Assembly (NCBI RefSeq): GCF_905397435.1
Contig: NZ_CAJPVI010000005.1
Coordinates: forward strand, 124,001 to 188,000
DNA from: Cupriavidus numazuensis
GTDB lineage: Bacteria > Pseudomonadota > Gammaproteobacteria > Burkholderiales > Burkholderiaceae
Length of the DNA stretch: 64,000 bases
Reading direction: 5' to 3'
Under the pieces are notes generated by a model. It saw only the letters and a program-made list of their open reading frames with translations. It made no database searches and was not told the origin of the DNA. Position 1 is the stretch's first letter. Every line of letters starts with the position of its first letter. Below, piece by piece: positions 44,986 to 56,031 of this stretch. A program made the position numbers and the translations under genes.

Positions 44986-45660
44986 ATGAATCTGGCACTC
45001 TTTGATCTCGACCATACCCTGATCCCGACTGACAGCGACCACGAATGGGGCCGTTTCCTGGTGCGCCAGGGCGTTGTCGACGAGGACTCCTATCGCCGCA
45101 AGAACGACGAGTTCTATGGCCACTACAAGGCCGGCACCCTGGATATCCAGGCATTCCTGCGCTTCGCGCTGGCGCCGCTGGCCGCCAATACGCGCGACCG
45201 GCTGGAAACCCTGCGCCAGAATTTCATGCGCGAAGTCATCGACCCCGTCATCACGCCGCAGGCACGCGCGCTGGTCTACAAGCACATCGAAGCCGGCGAC
45301 CTGTGCGCCGTGGTGACCGCGACCAACAGCTTCGTCACGGCGCCGATCGTGTCGGCATTCGGCATCAAGCACCTGATCGCGACCGAGCCGGCGACGGTCG
45401 ACGGCCGGCCCGAAGCCCAGTTCACCGGCGAAGTCGACGGCGTGCCGAGCTTCCGCGAAGGCAAGATCACCCGTGTCGACGCATGGCTCAAGGGCCAGGG
45501 CGCACACTGGGATGACTTCAGCACGACCTACTTCTACAGCGACTCGATCAACGACCTGCCGCTGATGGAAAAGTCGAGCGAACCGATCGCCACCAACCCG
45601 GACGATCGCCTGCGCGAGCATGCCGCTGCTGCGGGCTGGCGCATCATGGATCTGTTCTGA
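44986..45660 (+). CDS. HAD-IB family phosphatase (SerB-like)
   Basis: 224-residue haloacid dehalogenase-type hydrolase. Catalytic DLDHT (Asp7 and Asp9) opens the protein. The motif II region is VVTATNSFVTAPI, the motif III Lys lies in FREGKITRV and the motif IV acidic pair is in YSDSINDLPLM. The cap between residues 15 and 90 is the helical type of SerB relatives. The substrate is not known; phosphoserine or another small phosphomonoester is possible. The frame is open 19 codons upstream, but the family N-terminus starts at 44986. pcnB follows one base after the stop. Confidence 0.88.
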   Translation: MNLALFDLDHTLIPTDSDHEWGRFLVRQGVVDEDSYRRKNDEFYGHYKAGTLDIQAFLRFALAPLAANTRDRLETLRQNFMREVIDPVITPQARALVYKHIEAGDLCAVVTATNSFVTAPIVSAFGIKHLIATEPATVDGRPEAQFTGEVDGVPSFREGKITRVDAWLKGQGAHWDDFSTTYFYSDSINDLPLMEKSSEPIATNPDDRLREHAAAAGWRIMDLF

Positions 45661-45661
45661 C

Positions 45662-47191
45662 GTGATCAAAAAGCTCATCAACCGGCTGCTGGGCAAGCCC
45701 GGCCCCAAGCAGCGCCGCATCGGCCGCGCCCACACGCCGCGCATCGTCACCGTGGAAGAGCATCGCATTGACCCGACGCTGCTGTCGCGCAATGCGGTCA
45801 AAGTCACTTCCACCCTGCAACAGGCGGGCTACCAGGCCTTTATCGTCGGCGGCGCCGTGCGCGACCTGCTGCTCGGCATCAAGCCGAAGGATTTCGACGT
45901 CGCCACCAACGCCACGCCCGAGCAGGTGCAGTCGCTGTTCCGGCGCTCGCGCATCATCGGGCGGCGCTTCCAGATCGTCCATGTGACGTTCTACGGCGGG
46001 CGCGAGCAGGAAATCATCGAGGTTTCCACGTTCCGCGCGCTGGTCGATGCCGTCGCCAGCGAAACGCTGCCAGAGGGCCGGCGCCTGAAGCGTTCGGAAC
46101 TCGACAGCAAGACGCACGCGATCGACGCATCGGGACGCGTGCTGCGCGACAACGTGTGGGGCTCGCAGGCCGAAGACGCGGAACGCCGCGACTTCACCAT
46201 CAATGCGATGTACTACGACCCGGCCGCGCAGACCGTGCATGACTACCATCACGGCATGGAAGACATCCGCGCGCGCACGCTGCGCATGATCGGCGACCCG
46301 ACCCTGCGCTACCGCGAGGATCCGATCCGCATGCTGCGCGTGGTGCGTTTCGCGGCCAAGACCGGCTTCGGCATCGACGAGGCCACGCGCGAGCCGATCG
46401 GCGGCCTGGCTTCGCTGATCCACAACGTGCCGAGCGCGCGCCTGTTCGACGAAATGCTCAAGCTGCTGATGTCCGGCCACGCCTGGGCATCGCTGCAGGA
46501 ACTGCGCAAGGCCGGCCTGCACAAGGGCCTGCTGCCGCTGCTCGACGTGGCGCTGGAACAGCCGATGGGCCAGCGCTTCGTGCAGCTCGCGCTCGACAAC
46601 ACCGACCGCCGCGTACAGGCCGGCAAGCCGGTCTCGCCGGGCTTCCTGTTCGCCGCACTGCTGTGGCACCACGTGCTGCAGCGCTGGAACGCCGAGCGCG
46701 AACGCGGCGAGCACGCGATCGCCGCGCTCAACATCGCCATGGATGCCGTGCTCGAAAAGCAGACCGGCCAGCTTGCGATCCAGCGCCGCTTCGTCACCGA
46801 TATGCGCGACATCTGGGGCATGCAGCCGCGCTTCGAAAAGCGTGTCGGCCGCATGCCGTTCCGCCTGCTGGAGTCGCCGCGCTTCCGCGCCGGCTTCGAC
46901 TTCCTGCACCTGCGCTGCCAGTCCGGCGAAATGCCAGAGGAGATTTCCCGCTGGTGGCAGGACTTCCAGGACGCCGACCCGGGCGAGCGCGAAGGCCTGA
47001 TCGACGCCGCGCGCAGCCCGCGCGGCCCGGCCGGCCAGGCTGGCCAGCCTGGCACCGAAGGCGAAGGTCCGGCACGCAAGAAGCGCCGCCGACGCAGTCC
47101 GCGGAAATCGGATAAAGTTTCTTCCCGGAGCGACACGGACGCGGGGCAGGAAGCACATGCCGGCCGCGACCAGCCGGAGGAACATCAATGA
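45662..47191 (+). CDS. pcnB: Poly(A) polymerase I
   Basis: Adds poly(A) tails to RNA 3' ends, promoting decay. 509 residues starting with GTG at 45662 (MIKKLINRLLGKPGPK). The nucleotidyltransferase head has FIVGGAVRDLLLGIKPKDFD with the catalytic Asp pair, then RRSRIIGRRFQIVH and RRDFTINAMYYDP. RYREDPIRMLRVVRFAAK marks the PcnB type rather than CCA-adding enzymes. The tail (about 460-509) is basic and low in complexity (RKKRRRRSPRKSDK), common in PcnB. The last four bases overlap folK (ATGA). Confidence 0.94.
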   Translation: MIKKLINRLLGKPGPKQRRIGRAHTPRIVTVEEHRIDPTLLSRNAVKVTSTLQQAGYQAFIVGGAVRDLLLGIKPKDFDVATNATPEQVQSLFRRSRIIGRRFQIVHVTFYGGREQEIIEVSTFRALVDAVASETLPEGRRLKRSELDSKTHAIDASGRVLRDNVWGSQAEDAERRDFTINAMYYDPAAQTVHDYHHGMEDIRARTLRMIGDPTLRYREDPIRMLRVVRFAAKTGFGIDEATREPIGGLASLIHNVPSARLFDEMLKLLMSGHAWASLQELRKAGLHKGLLPLLDVALEQPMGQRFVQLALDNTDRRVQAGKPVSPGFLFAALLWHHVLQRWNAERERGEHAIAALNIAMDAVLEKQTGQLAIQRRFVTDMRDIWGMQPRFEKRVGRMPFRLLESPRFRAGFDFLHLRCQSGEMPEEISRWWQDFQDADPGEREGLIDAARSPRGPAGQAGQPGTEGEGPARKKRRRRSPRKSDKVSSRSDTDAGQEAHAGRDQPEEHQ

Positions 47192-47715
47192 CACTCGCCT
47201 TCATCGGCATTGGTGCCAACCTGGGCGATGCCCGCCAGGCACTGAAAGACGCCATCGTATGCCTGGCCCAGCAGGTCGGCGTCACGGTGCTGGCACGGTC
47301 CTCGCTGTACAGGACCGCGCCCGTCGATGCCGATGGCGACGATTACTACAACGCGGTGGTCAAGGTGCAGACCTCGTTCACCGCGGCGCAGCTGCTGCGC
47401 ATCTGTCACCACATCGAAGACCAGTTCGGCCGCGAACGCCCGTTCCGCAACGCGCCGCGCACGCTGGACCTTGACCTGCTTGTGTTCGGTGACGAACAGC
47501 ACAATGACGAGCACCTGACGGTGCCCCATCCGCGCGTCACCGAGCGCGCCTTCACGCTGGTGCCGCTGCTTGAACTGGCCCCCGAACTGGTGATCCCCGG
47601 CGCCGGCCCCGCCATCGACTTCCTCGCGGGTGTCAGCGAGCAGCGCATCGACAAGGTTTCCACCTGCAAGTGCCTGCGCGCGCAGGCCGCCGGCCCTTCC
47701 GGCGACAAGGACTGA
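47188..47715 (+). CDS. folK: 2-amino-4-hydroxy-6-hydroxymethyldihydropteridine diphosphokinase
   Basis: Pyrophosphorylates hydroxymethyldihydropterin in folate synthesis; 175 residues. Signatures: AFIGIGANLGDARQAL at the N-terminus, SSLYRTAPV, YYNAVVKVQT, the diagnostic RNAPRTLDLDLLVFGD (Asp pair for Mg-ATP) and VPHPRVTERAFTLVPLLE. Start overlaps pcnB by four bases. folK, the kinase and panB in a row is a common betaproteobacterial order. Confidence 0.95.
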   Translation: MTLAFIGIGANLGDARQALKDAIVCLAQQVGVTVLARSSLYRTAPVDADGDDYYNAVVKVQTSFTAAQLLRICHHIEDQFGRERPFRNAPRTLDLDLLVFGDEQHNDEHLTVPHPRVTERAFTLVPLLELAPELVIPGAGPAIDFLAGVSEQRIDKVSTCKCLRAQAAGPSGDKD

Positions 47716-47750
47716 GCCGGCGGAGCCATCCGCCCCGCGCTGGCAACGAT

Positions 47751-48395
47751 ATGCTCGAACACCTGCGCCGCATCGTCGTGGAAGGCCCGGTCGGGTCCGG
47801 CAAGACCTCGCTGGCCCAGCGCCTTGCGCACACGCTGCACGCCGCCGAACTCCCCGACGGCGTCCGCAACAATCCCTTCCTGGAACGGTTCTACCGCGAT
47901 CGCGCACGCTATGCGCTGCCGCTGCAGCTCGCCTGCCTGAACAAGCGCGCCGACCAGCTCCAGCAATGGCAAAACGCCCTGTTCACAGGACAGCGCATGG
48001 TCAGCAATTTCCTGATCGCGAAAGATCGCCTGTACGCTTCGCTGAACCTGCCCGAGGACGAGCTGGCGCTCTATGACGCCATTGCATCACGGCTGCAGTT
48101 GCCGCCGCAGCGCACCGACCTCGTGATCATGCTGCAGGCTACCCCGTCGCTGCTGCGCGAGCGCATCGCCCGCCGCGGCGAGCCCGGCGAGGCTGCCGGC
48201 ATCGACGAGGCATACCTGCAGCAGCTGACCGACGCCTACGGCGAACTGTTCCATCGCTACGACGAAGCCCCCGTGCTGATCGTGGATACGGCCCACTTCA
48301 ATCCGGTGGACAACGATGGGGATTTCCGTACACTACTGACGCGCATCGAGAACATGCGCGGCCGCAGGGCCTTTCTCAATCTGGCTGCGCCCTGA
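47751..48395 (+). CDS. Deoxynucleoside kinase (dNK/dAK-dCK family)
   Basis: 214-residue kinase of deoxynucleosides. The P-loop is EGPVGSGKTSLAQRLA (near 11-24). The family's Asp-Arg motif lies in FLIAKDRLYASLNL and the lid carries RERIARRGEPGE. It resembles the bacterial deoxyadenosine/deoxyguanosine kinases that sit between folK and panB in this group. Nucleoside preference is not decidable. The ATG at 47751 begins the family-like sequence; an open frame runs 27 codons earlier across the end of folK. Confidence 0.87.
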   Translation: MLEHLRRIVVEGPVGSGKTSLAQRLAHTLHAAELPDGVRNNPFLERFYRDRARYALPLQLACLNKRADQLQQWQNALFTGQRMVSNFLIAKDRLYASLNLPEDELALYDAIASRLQLPPQRTDLVIMLQATPSLLRERIARRGEPGEAAGIDEAYLQQLTDAYGELFHRYDEAPVLIVDTAHFNPVDNDGDFRTLLTRIENMRGRRAFLNLAAP

Positions 48396-48488
48396 CCGCA
48401 GCGGGCTTGCCCGCGACGGCACATAACCATAACGACAGCCGCGCCGGCCCGCCTCACGCCGAGCGCCCTCTCCTGACTCGTCACTGCC

Positions 48489-49310
48489 ATGAGCTACCTC
48501 CTCGATCCCTCCCGCAAGACCGTCACCATCACCCGGCTGCAGGCCATGCGCGACGCTGGTGAAAAGATCGCGATGCTGACTGCCTACGACTCCAGCTTCG
48601 CCGCGCTGCTCGACTACTGCGGCGTGGAAGTCATCTTGGTCGGCGATTCGCTCGGCAACGTGATACAAGGTCAGCAGACCACGCTGCCCGTGACGCTGGC
48701 GCACATGACCTACCACACCGAATGCGTGGCACGTGCGAACCAGACCGCGCTGCTGGTGACCGACCTGCCCTTCGGCACCTACGGCACGCCGGAAATGGCG
48801 TTTGCGAGCGCGGTCACGCTGATGCGTGCGGGCGCGCACATGGTCAAGCTCGAAGGCGGCGACTGGCTCGCCCCGACCGTGAAGTTCCTGGTCGAGCGCA
48901 GCATCCCGGTGTGCGCCCATATCGGCCTGACCCCGCAGTCCGTGCATGCATTCGGCGGCTTCAAGGTGCAGGGCAAGACCGACGAAGGTGCGGCCCAACT
49001 GCGGCGCGATGCGCAGGCGATGGAGGCTGCCGGCGCGCAGGTGGTGCTGATGGAGGCGGTGCCGGCCACGCTGGCAGGCGAGATTACGCAACTGCTTACG
49101 GTGCCGACCATCGGCATCGGTGCCGGCGCCGACTGCTCGGGCCAGGTGCTGGTGCTGCAGGACATGATCAACGTCTACCCGGGACGCAAGGCGAAGTTCG
49201 TGCGCAACTTCATGGACGGCCAGACGACGATCGAGGGCGCGATCCGCGCCTATGTGGCCGCCGTGAAGGACGGCAGCTTCCCGGCAGCAGAGCACACCTT
49301 CTCCGCCTGA
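48489..49310 (+). CDS. panB: 3-methyl-2-oxobutanoate hydroxymethyltransferase
   Basis: First committed step of pantothenate synthesis (ketopantoate formation with methylenetetrahydrofolate), so it feeds the CoaBC step encoded 30 kb away. 273 residues. Conserved: [32 protein letters not shown] (Mg-binding Asp), [46 protein letters not shown] and the catalytic Glu region [11 protein letters not shown]. The ABC permease gene starts three bases after its stop. Confidence 0.96.
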   Translation: MSYLLDPSRKTVTITRLQAMRDAGEKIAMLTAYDSSFAALLDYCGVEVILVGDSLGNVIQGQQTTLPVTLAHMTYHTECVARANQTALLVTDLPFGTYGTPEMAFASAVTLMRAGAHMVKLEGGDWLAPTVKFLVERSIPVCAHIGLTPQSVHAFGGFKVQGKTDEGAAQLRRDAQAMEAAGAQVVLMEAVPATLAGEITQLLTVPTIGIGAGADCSGQVLVLQDMINVYPGRKAKFVRNFMDGQTTIEGAIRAYVAAVKDGSFPAAEHTFSA

Positions 49311-49313
49311 CCG

Positions 49314-50012
49314 GTGGAGATCGGCGCCGCCACGCTGGCCGCGTTCCGCCTGCTTGCCAGCGGCGACGCGGCGCTCTGGTTCATTGTCTGGACCTCGCTG
49401 ATGGTGGCGGTGCTGGGCCTGGCCATCGCCACCGCCCCTGCCATCGGCGCGGCGTGGCTGATCGCCACGCACCGGTTCCCGGGCCGCCGCGCGGTCGTCG
49501 TGGTGGCACAGGCCTTCCTCTCGTTTCCGACCGTGCTGGTCGGGCTCATCCTCTACCTGCTGCTGACGCGACAGGGTCCGCTTGGCAGTTTCGCACTGCT
49601 GTTCACGCCGGGCGGCATGGTGCTCGGGCAGGCGGTGATCGGCTTTCCCGTGATCCTCGCGTTTTCGCTGTCCACATTGCAGGGCGCCGACCCGCGCCTG
49701 CAGGAGACCGCGCGCGTGCTGGGCGCGGGCCGCTGGCGCGTCTTCTTCACGGTGATCCGCGAACTGCGCTTCGGGCTGATGGCCGCCATCGTGGCCGGCT
49801 TCGGCCGGGTGATTGCCGAGGTCGGTTCGGCGCTGATGATCGGAGGCAATATCGAAGGCTCGACCCGCACCATCACCACGGCGATCGCGCTCGAAACCAG
49901 CAAGGGTGAATTCGCGCAGGGCATTGCGCTGGGCATCGTGCTGGTAGCGCTGGCGCTGCTCGTGAATATCGGAATGGCGTGGCTGCAGGGCGCCGGAGGA
50001 TTTCGTCGATGA
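49314..50012 (+). CDS. ABC transporter permease, tungstate TupB-like
   Basis: 232-residue inner-membrane permease with five to six transmembrane helices. The EAA loop is ETARVLGAGRWRVFFTVIREL with the conserved Gly. Segments such as SFPTVLVGLILYLLLTRQGPLG and FGRVIAEVGSALMIGGNI fit the TupB/WtpB oxyanion permeases. Starts with GTG three bases after panB and overlaps the ATPase gene by four bases (ATGA). No substrate-binding TupA gene is adjacent, which is unusual. Tungstate is inferred from family style only. Confidence 0.82.
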   Translation: MEIGAATLAAFRLLASGDAALWFIVWTSLMVAVLGLAIATAPAIGAAWLIATHRFPGRRAVVVVAQAFLSFPTVLVGLILYLLLTRQGPLGSFALLFTPGGMVLGQAVIGFPVILAFSLSTLQGADPRLQETARVLGAGRWRVFFTVIRELRFGLMAAIVAGFGRVIAEVGSALMIGGNIEGSTRTITTAIALETSKGEFAQGIALGIVLVALALLVNIGMAWLQGAGGFRR

Positions 50013-50695
50013 ACGCGTCCTCCACACCATTGCTGACGGTACGCGGCCTGTCGCGCAGCATCGGCGCGCGGCGCCTGTTCGATATCGGCGAACTGGCTTT
50101 CCCGCGCGCCACGGCCATTGTGCTGACCGGACAAAACGGCGCGGGCAAGACCACGCTGCTACGCATGATTGCCGGGCTTGAGCCGGCGCCAGGCGCTACG
50201 GTGCATTGGACCGACGCGCACGCTTCCGCGCGCAGTGCTCCGCTGGCCCCGTTGCCACGCGAACTGCGCGAACGCATCGCCTACCTGCACCAGCATCCGT
50301 ACCTGTTCCGCACTTCCGTGCGCGAGAACATTGCCTATGGCCTGCGCGCACGCGGCCTGACGCGCGATGAGATGGCGCGCCGTGTTGACGAGGCACTGGC
50401 CTGGGCTGGTGTTTCTCACTTGAAGGACACAGCGCCCGAGCGCCTGTCCGGCGGGGAAGTCCAGCGCGTGGCGCTGGCGCGCGCCAAGGTGCTGGAACCG
50501 GACCTGATGCTGCTCGATGAACCGACCTCAAGCCTCGACGGCCAGGCGCGCGAGCAAGTCATTGCGCTGGTGCGCGAGCTGGCCGAGGAAGGCCGCACGG
50601 TGGTGATGATCTGCCACGACCGCGAGCTGATCAATCTCCCGGGCGTGGTGCGGTGGAAGCTGGGGGATGGGGTTCTGGATACGCACCATCGGTAG
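50009..50695 (+). CDS. ABC transporter ATP-binding protein, tungstate TupC-like
   Basis: 228-residue ATPase. Walker A is TGQNGAGKTTLL, the Q-loop region is YLHQHPYLFRTSVRENIAYGL, the signature is LSGGEVQRVALARA, Walker B is LMLLDEPTSSLDGQ and the H-loop is MICHD. GGAGGA lies eight bases before the ATG at 50009. Partner of the permease encoded just upstream. It lacks the C-terminal TOBE-type domain of ModC/CysA, in keeping with TupC. Confidence 0.86.
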   Translation: MNASSTPLLTVRGLSRSIGARRLFDIGELAFPRATAIVLTGQNGAGKTTLLRMIAGLEPAPGATVHWTDAHASARSAPLAPLPRELRERIAYLHQHPYLFRTSVRENIAYGLRARGLTRDEMARRVDEALAWAGVSHLKDTAPERLSGGEVQRVALARAKVLEPDLMLLDEPTSSLDGQAREQVIALVRELAEEGRTVVMICHDRELINLPGVVRWKLGDGVLDTHHR

Positions 50696-50717
50696 ACGTT
50701 GTGCTCGCCGTCGCGGA

Positions 50718-52583
50718 CTAGCGCAGGCTTGCCCGCATCACCCCACGCAGCGAATTGACGGCCACCACCACCTCCGCGCGCAACAGCATCGCCCGCGTCA
50801 CGATTGCCTCGCGAACCGGACCATCGAGCATTGCATCGCCCTCTTCCAGTACCGCCGCACGCATCACGCCGGGCAGGATGTCCGCGGCCAGCGGCGGCGT
50901 CAGCCATTCGCCATCGACCTTGACGAAGACCGAGCTGCGGCCGCCTTCCAGCAGTTCGCCACGGGTGTTGAAGAACAGCCGATCGAAGCAGCCGGCGCGC
51001 TCCGCCGCCTGCCAGCCGGCATCGTAGACGGCGCGCGCGCTGGTCTTGTGCCGACGCAGTGGGTCGGCATCGGGCAGAGGTTCGGGGGCGATGTCGAGTC
51101 CGACCGTAGCTTCCGCCAAGGGCTGCAGCGCGCCGCTGGCAAATGCGAGTTGACCGCGCTTGTCGATGCTCATGCGCAGGCGCCAGTGTCCCGCGCCCAG
51201 GCGTACCACCTCGGCGTTCAATGCGACCATGGCCGCCGGCCTGTCGAAGGCAAACCCGAGCGCCGCACATGACGAGGCCAACCGCGCGAGATGACGATCG
51301 AGCCGAAGGCAACGGCCGTCCTCGACACGCATAGTCTCGAACAGCGTGAAGCCCGGATCATGGCGGGTCAGGAAGCGGGCCTTCCAGCCGCACTCGGCAA
51401 ACTCGTCTGCCGCCACGCTGTCGTGCACGATGCCGCCCCCGACACCCATCTCGCCAGCGCGCAAACCATCCGCCGCACGCGGCGACAGCACGAGCGTACG
51501 AATGGCCACGGACATGGCAAAGCGGCACAGGTCGCTATCATCGGGCCCCGGCGCATCGAGCCAGCCGATCGCACCGGTGTAGAGGCCGCGCGGCGTGGGT
51601 TCGAGCTCGGCAATGATCTGCATGGTGCGCCGCTTGGGCGCGCCGGTGATCGAGCCGCATGGGAACAGCGCGCGGAACAGTTCACCGAAGCGGGTGTCAG
51701 CGCGTGCCGTTGCCGTGACGGTCGAGGTCATCTGCAGCACGGCGCCGAACGGCTGCACGGCAAAGCGGTCCGGCACCGCCACGCTGCCTGGCTGCGCAAT
51801 GCGTCCGAGGTCATTGCGCAGCAGGTCCACGATCATCACGTTTTCCGCGCGGTTCTTGGCATCGGCGGCCAGACCGGCGGCGGCTTGTGCGTCCTGCCCG
51901 GGATCCCCGGACAGCGGCGCGGTGCCCTTCATCGGACGTGTCAGCAGGCGGCCGCTTCCATCGTGCTGCACGAAGAGCTCGGGCGATAGCGACAGTACCC
52001 AGCCATCACCGGGCAGGTGGGCCAGTACGCCATAAGGCACCGGCTGCGCGGCGCGCAATGCAGCATAGAGCGCGCGTGGATCGCCAAAGGACGAGAACGC
52101 GAGCCGCTGCGTGAAATTGACCTGGTAGGTGTCGCCGGCTTCGATCCATGCGTGGATGCGAGCGATCGCGGTATCGAAGGCCTCGCGCGAGGACTCGGCG
52201 GCGACATGCATCAACCCCGCGGGTGCCTGTGCATCAGGTGCAGGCAGCCAGGCGAGCACGGCATCGCGGTCGAGCCGCTCCATCTTGCGGAACCAGAGCA
52301 CGCGCATGGTGCCGTCATGGAACGGCAGCTTGTCGTCCGTATGCACCGGCGCGCCCACCAGCGCGCCACCGAATTCATAGGGTGCGAACAGCGTCGCGTA
52401 CCAGCCCTGGCGCCAGCCCTCAGCAAGCAACACGTCGATCTCCGCGACGTCGCTGCCGGCGGGCAGCACGTCTTCGCGGACGAAGCCGGTGTAAAGACGA
52501 GACGTCGCTGCGCCGCGCGGCGCAGTGGCATCGTCCAGCAGCACGAACGGTTGGGAATCGGGGCAGGAAAGCGACGGAGGCAC
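50718..52583 (-). CDS. Bifunctional aminodeoxychorismate synthase component I / aminodeoxychorismate lyase
   Basis: 621-residue fusion for making p-aminobenzoate from chorismate. Residues 1 to about 400 are PabB: TYQVNFTQRL, the active-site Lys motif MKGTAPL (218-224), DLLRNDLGRIAQPGSV, PCGSITGAPKRRTMQII and GGGIVHDS. From about 405 comes a fold-type IV PLP lyase (PabC): FTLFETMRVEDG, the PLP Lys in RRHKTSAR (Lys513) and NTRGELLEGGRSSVFV. It acts with a PabA glutaminase encoded elsewhere. The product feeds folate synthesis together with FolK. Confidence 0.93.
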   Translation of the reverse strand: MPPSLSCPDSQPFVLLDDATAPRGAATSRLYTGFVREDVLPAGSDVAEIDVLLAEGWRQGWYATLFAPYEFGGALVGAPVHTDDKLPFHDGTMRVLWFRKMERLDRDAVLAWLPAPDAQAPAGLMHVAAESSREAFDTAIARIHAWIEAGDTYQVNFTQRLAFSSFGDPRALYAALRAAQPVPYGVLAHLPGDGWVLSLSPELFVQHDGSGRLLTRPMKGTAPLSGDPGQDAQAAAGLAADAKNRAENVMIVDLLRNDLGRIAQPGSVAVPDRFAVQPFGAVLQMTSTVTATARADTRFGELFRALFPCGSITGAPKRRTMQIIAELEPTPRGLYTGAIGWLDAPGPDDSDLCRFAMSVAIRTLVLSPRAADGLRAGEMGVGGGIVHDSVAADEFAECGWKARFLTRHDPGFTLFETMRVEDGRCLRLDRHLARLASSCAALGFAFDRPAAMVALNAEVVRLGAGHWRLRMSIDKRGQLAFASGALQPLAEATVGLDIAPEPLPDADPLRRHKTSARAVYDAGWQAAERAGCFDRLFFNTRGELLEGGRSSVFVKVDGEWLTPPLAADILPGVMRAAVLEEGDAMLDGPVREAIVTRAMLLRAEVVVAVNSLRGVMRASLR

Positions 52584-52653
52584 GGCAGGAAGGCAGGAAA
52601 ATGCGCAGCGACTGCATTATGCGCTGCCGGCCCGGGTTGGGGCACAAAAGCAA

Positions 52654-52679
52654 ACCGGCCACGCGCTTGCGTGGCCGGT
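52654..52679 (-). terminator. Terminator of dnaK-dnaJ
   Basis: ACCGGCCACGC/GCGTGGCCGGT with a four-base loop, followed on the minus strand by TTTGCTTTTG, 15 bases after the dnaJ stop. Confidence 0.85.
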
Positions 52680-52693
52680 CTTGCGGGGTTGGC

Positions 52694-53833
52694 TTAGCTG
52701 AAGAAGCTCTTCACCTTGTCCAGCCAGGACTGCTCCTGCGGACTGTGGCGCGAGCCGCCTTCGTGCACCGAGCGGTCGAACTGGCGCAGCATGTCCTTCT
52801 GGCCGTCGGTCAGCTTGACCGGTGTCTCCACGTTCACATGCACGTAGAGGTCGCCCGGATAGCCCGAGCGCACGCCCTTGATGCCCTTGCCGCGCAGGCG
52901 GAACGTCTTGCCCGACTGGGTGGCTTCAGGCACCGGGAAGGTGGCCTTGCCATTCAGCGTCGGCACTTCCAGGTCGCCGCCCAGCGCCGCGGTGGCGAAG
53001 GAAATCGGCATCTGGCAGTGCAGGTCGTCGCCGTCGCGCTCGAACACCGCATGCTGCTTGATGTGGACTTCCACATACAGGTCGCCCGGCGGGCCGCCGT
53101 TGATACCCGGCTCGCCGTTGCCGGACGAGCGGATGCGCATGCCTTCGTCGATGCCGGCCGGAATCTTCACTTCCAGCGTCTTCTGCGACTTCAGCTTGCC
53201 CTGGCCGTGGCATTTGGTGCATGGCTTCGGGATGAACTTGCCGCTGCCGTGACACTTCGGGCAGGTCTGCTGCATGGTGAAGAAACCCTGCGACACGCGC
53301 ACCTGGCCAGCGCCGTGGCAGGTCGGGCAGGTTTCCACGCTCGAACCGGGTTCCGCGCCCTTGCCGTGGCAGTGGTCGCAGTCATCCCAGTGCGGCACGC
53401 GGATCTGTGCCTCGTGGCCGTGGGCGGCCTGCTCCAGCGAGATCTCCATGCTGTAGCGCAGGTCGGCGCCGCGATAGGCCTGCGGCCCACCACCACCGCG
53501 ACGCCCGCCGCCACCTTGCTGGCCGAAGATGTCGCCGAAGATATCGCCGAATGCCTCGGCAAATCCGCCGTAGCCGCCGGCGCCGCCAAAGCCGCCTGCC
53601 ATGTTCGGATCGACACCGGCATGGCCATACTGGTCGTAGGCCGCCTTCTTCTCGGCGTCGGAAAGCATCTCGTAGGCCTCTTTGACCTCCTTGAATTTTT
53701 CCTCGGATTCCTTGCTGTCCGGATTGCGGTCCGGGTGGTATTTCATCGCGAGCTTGCGATAAGCCTTCTTGATCTCGTCTTCGCTCGCGTTCTTGCCTAC
53801 CCCGAGCACTTCGTAGTAGTCACGTTTTGCCAT
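52694..53833 (-). CDS. dnaJ: Chaperone protein DnaJ
   Basis: Hsp40 co-chaperone that stimulates DnaK, 379 residues. J domain with HPD (in [10 protein letters not shown], about 31-35), a Gly/Phe-rich region including [12 protein letters not shown], four zinc-binding repeats [24 protein letters not shown] and CTKCHGQG, then the C-terminal substrate domain. Follows dnaK on the same strand across a 169-base gap and shares its terminator. Confidence 0.97.
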   Translation of the reverse strand: MAKRDYYEVLGVGKNASEDEIKKAYRKLAMKYHPDRNPDSKESEEKFKEVKEAYEMLSDAEKKAAYDQYGHAGVDPNMAGGFGGAGGYGGFAEAFGDIFGDIFGQQGGGGRRGGGGPQAYRGADLRYSMEISLEQAAHGHEAQIRVPHWDDCDHCHGKGAEPGSSVETCPTCHGAGQVRVSQGFFTMQQTCPKCHGSGKFIPKPCTKCHGQGKLKSQKTLEVKIPAGIDEGMRIRSSGNGEPGINGGPPGDLYVEVHIKQHAVFERDGDDLHCQMPISFATAALGGDLEVPTLNGKATFPVPEATQSGKTFRLRGKGIKGVRSGYPGDLYVHVNVETPVKLTDGQKDMLRQFDRSVHEGGSRHSPQEQSWLDKVKSFFS

Positions 53834-53961
53834 GGTGGCTCATTACCTTATGGCCCGGAACCGCCAGGAAACGGTTCGGGGCGAATAGCAAAAAAGCCGA
53901 GCGAGGCATCCGACGGCGGTTTCCCGCTGGGTCCGATGTCCGTCGCCCGGCGTCGGGACGG

Positions 53962-53994
53962 GGGCGGCGCCGGCGCATGCCCGCGCCGCCGCCC
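53962..53994 (-). repeat. GC-rich hairpin between dnaK and dnaJ
   Basis: GGGCGGC and GCCGCCC arms enclose a very GC-rich interior that can pair further. It begins eight bases after the dnaK stop on the minus strand, without a T-run. It could be a processing or attenuating structure lowering dnaJ relative to dnaK. Confidence 0.45.
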
Positions 53995-54002
53995 TTTCCC
54001 GA

Positions 54003-55946
<1,944 letters not shown>

Positions 55947-56003
55947 TTATTCTCTCCTATTGAGCCATCGCTATCCGCGCGGCTGCAATTCATCCTGAGT
56001 GCG

Positions 56004-56031
56004 AAATGTGGCCGTCCGGGGCCATTTCAAG
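56004..56031 (-). promoter_or_regulatory. Sigma-32 (heat-shock) promoter of dnaK
   Basis: On the minus strand CTTGAAA (56031-56025), a 13-base spacer and CCACATTT (56011-56004) match the RpoH consensus CTTGAAA-N(11-16)-CCCCATNT in nearly all positions. Predicted transcription start is about 50 bases before the dnaK ATG. Confidence 0.75.

Noticed and set aside
48333..50030. A 565-codon frame antisense to panB and the ABC permease
   Set aside because: Same reasoning; rich in His, Gln and Arg with no conserved motif.
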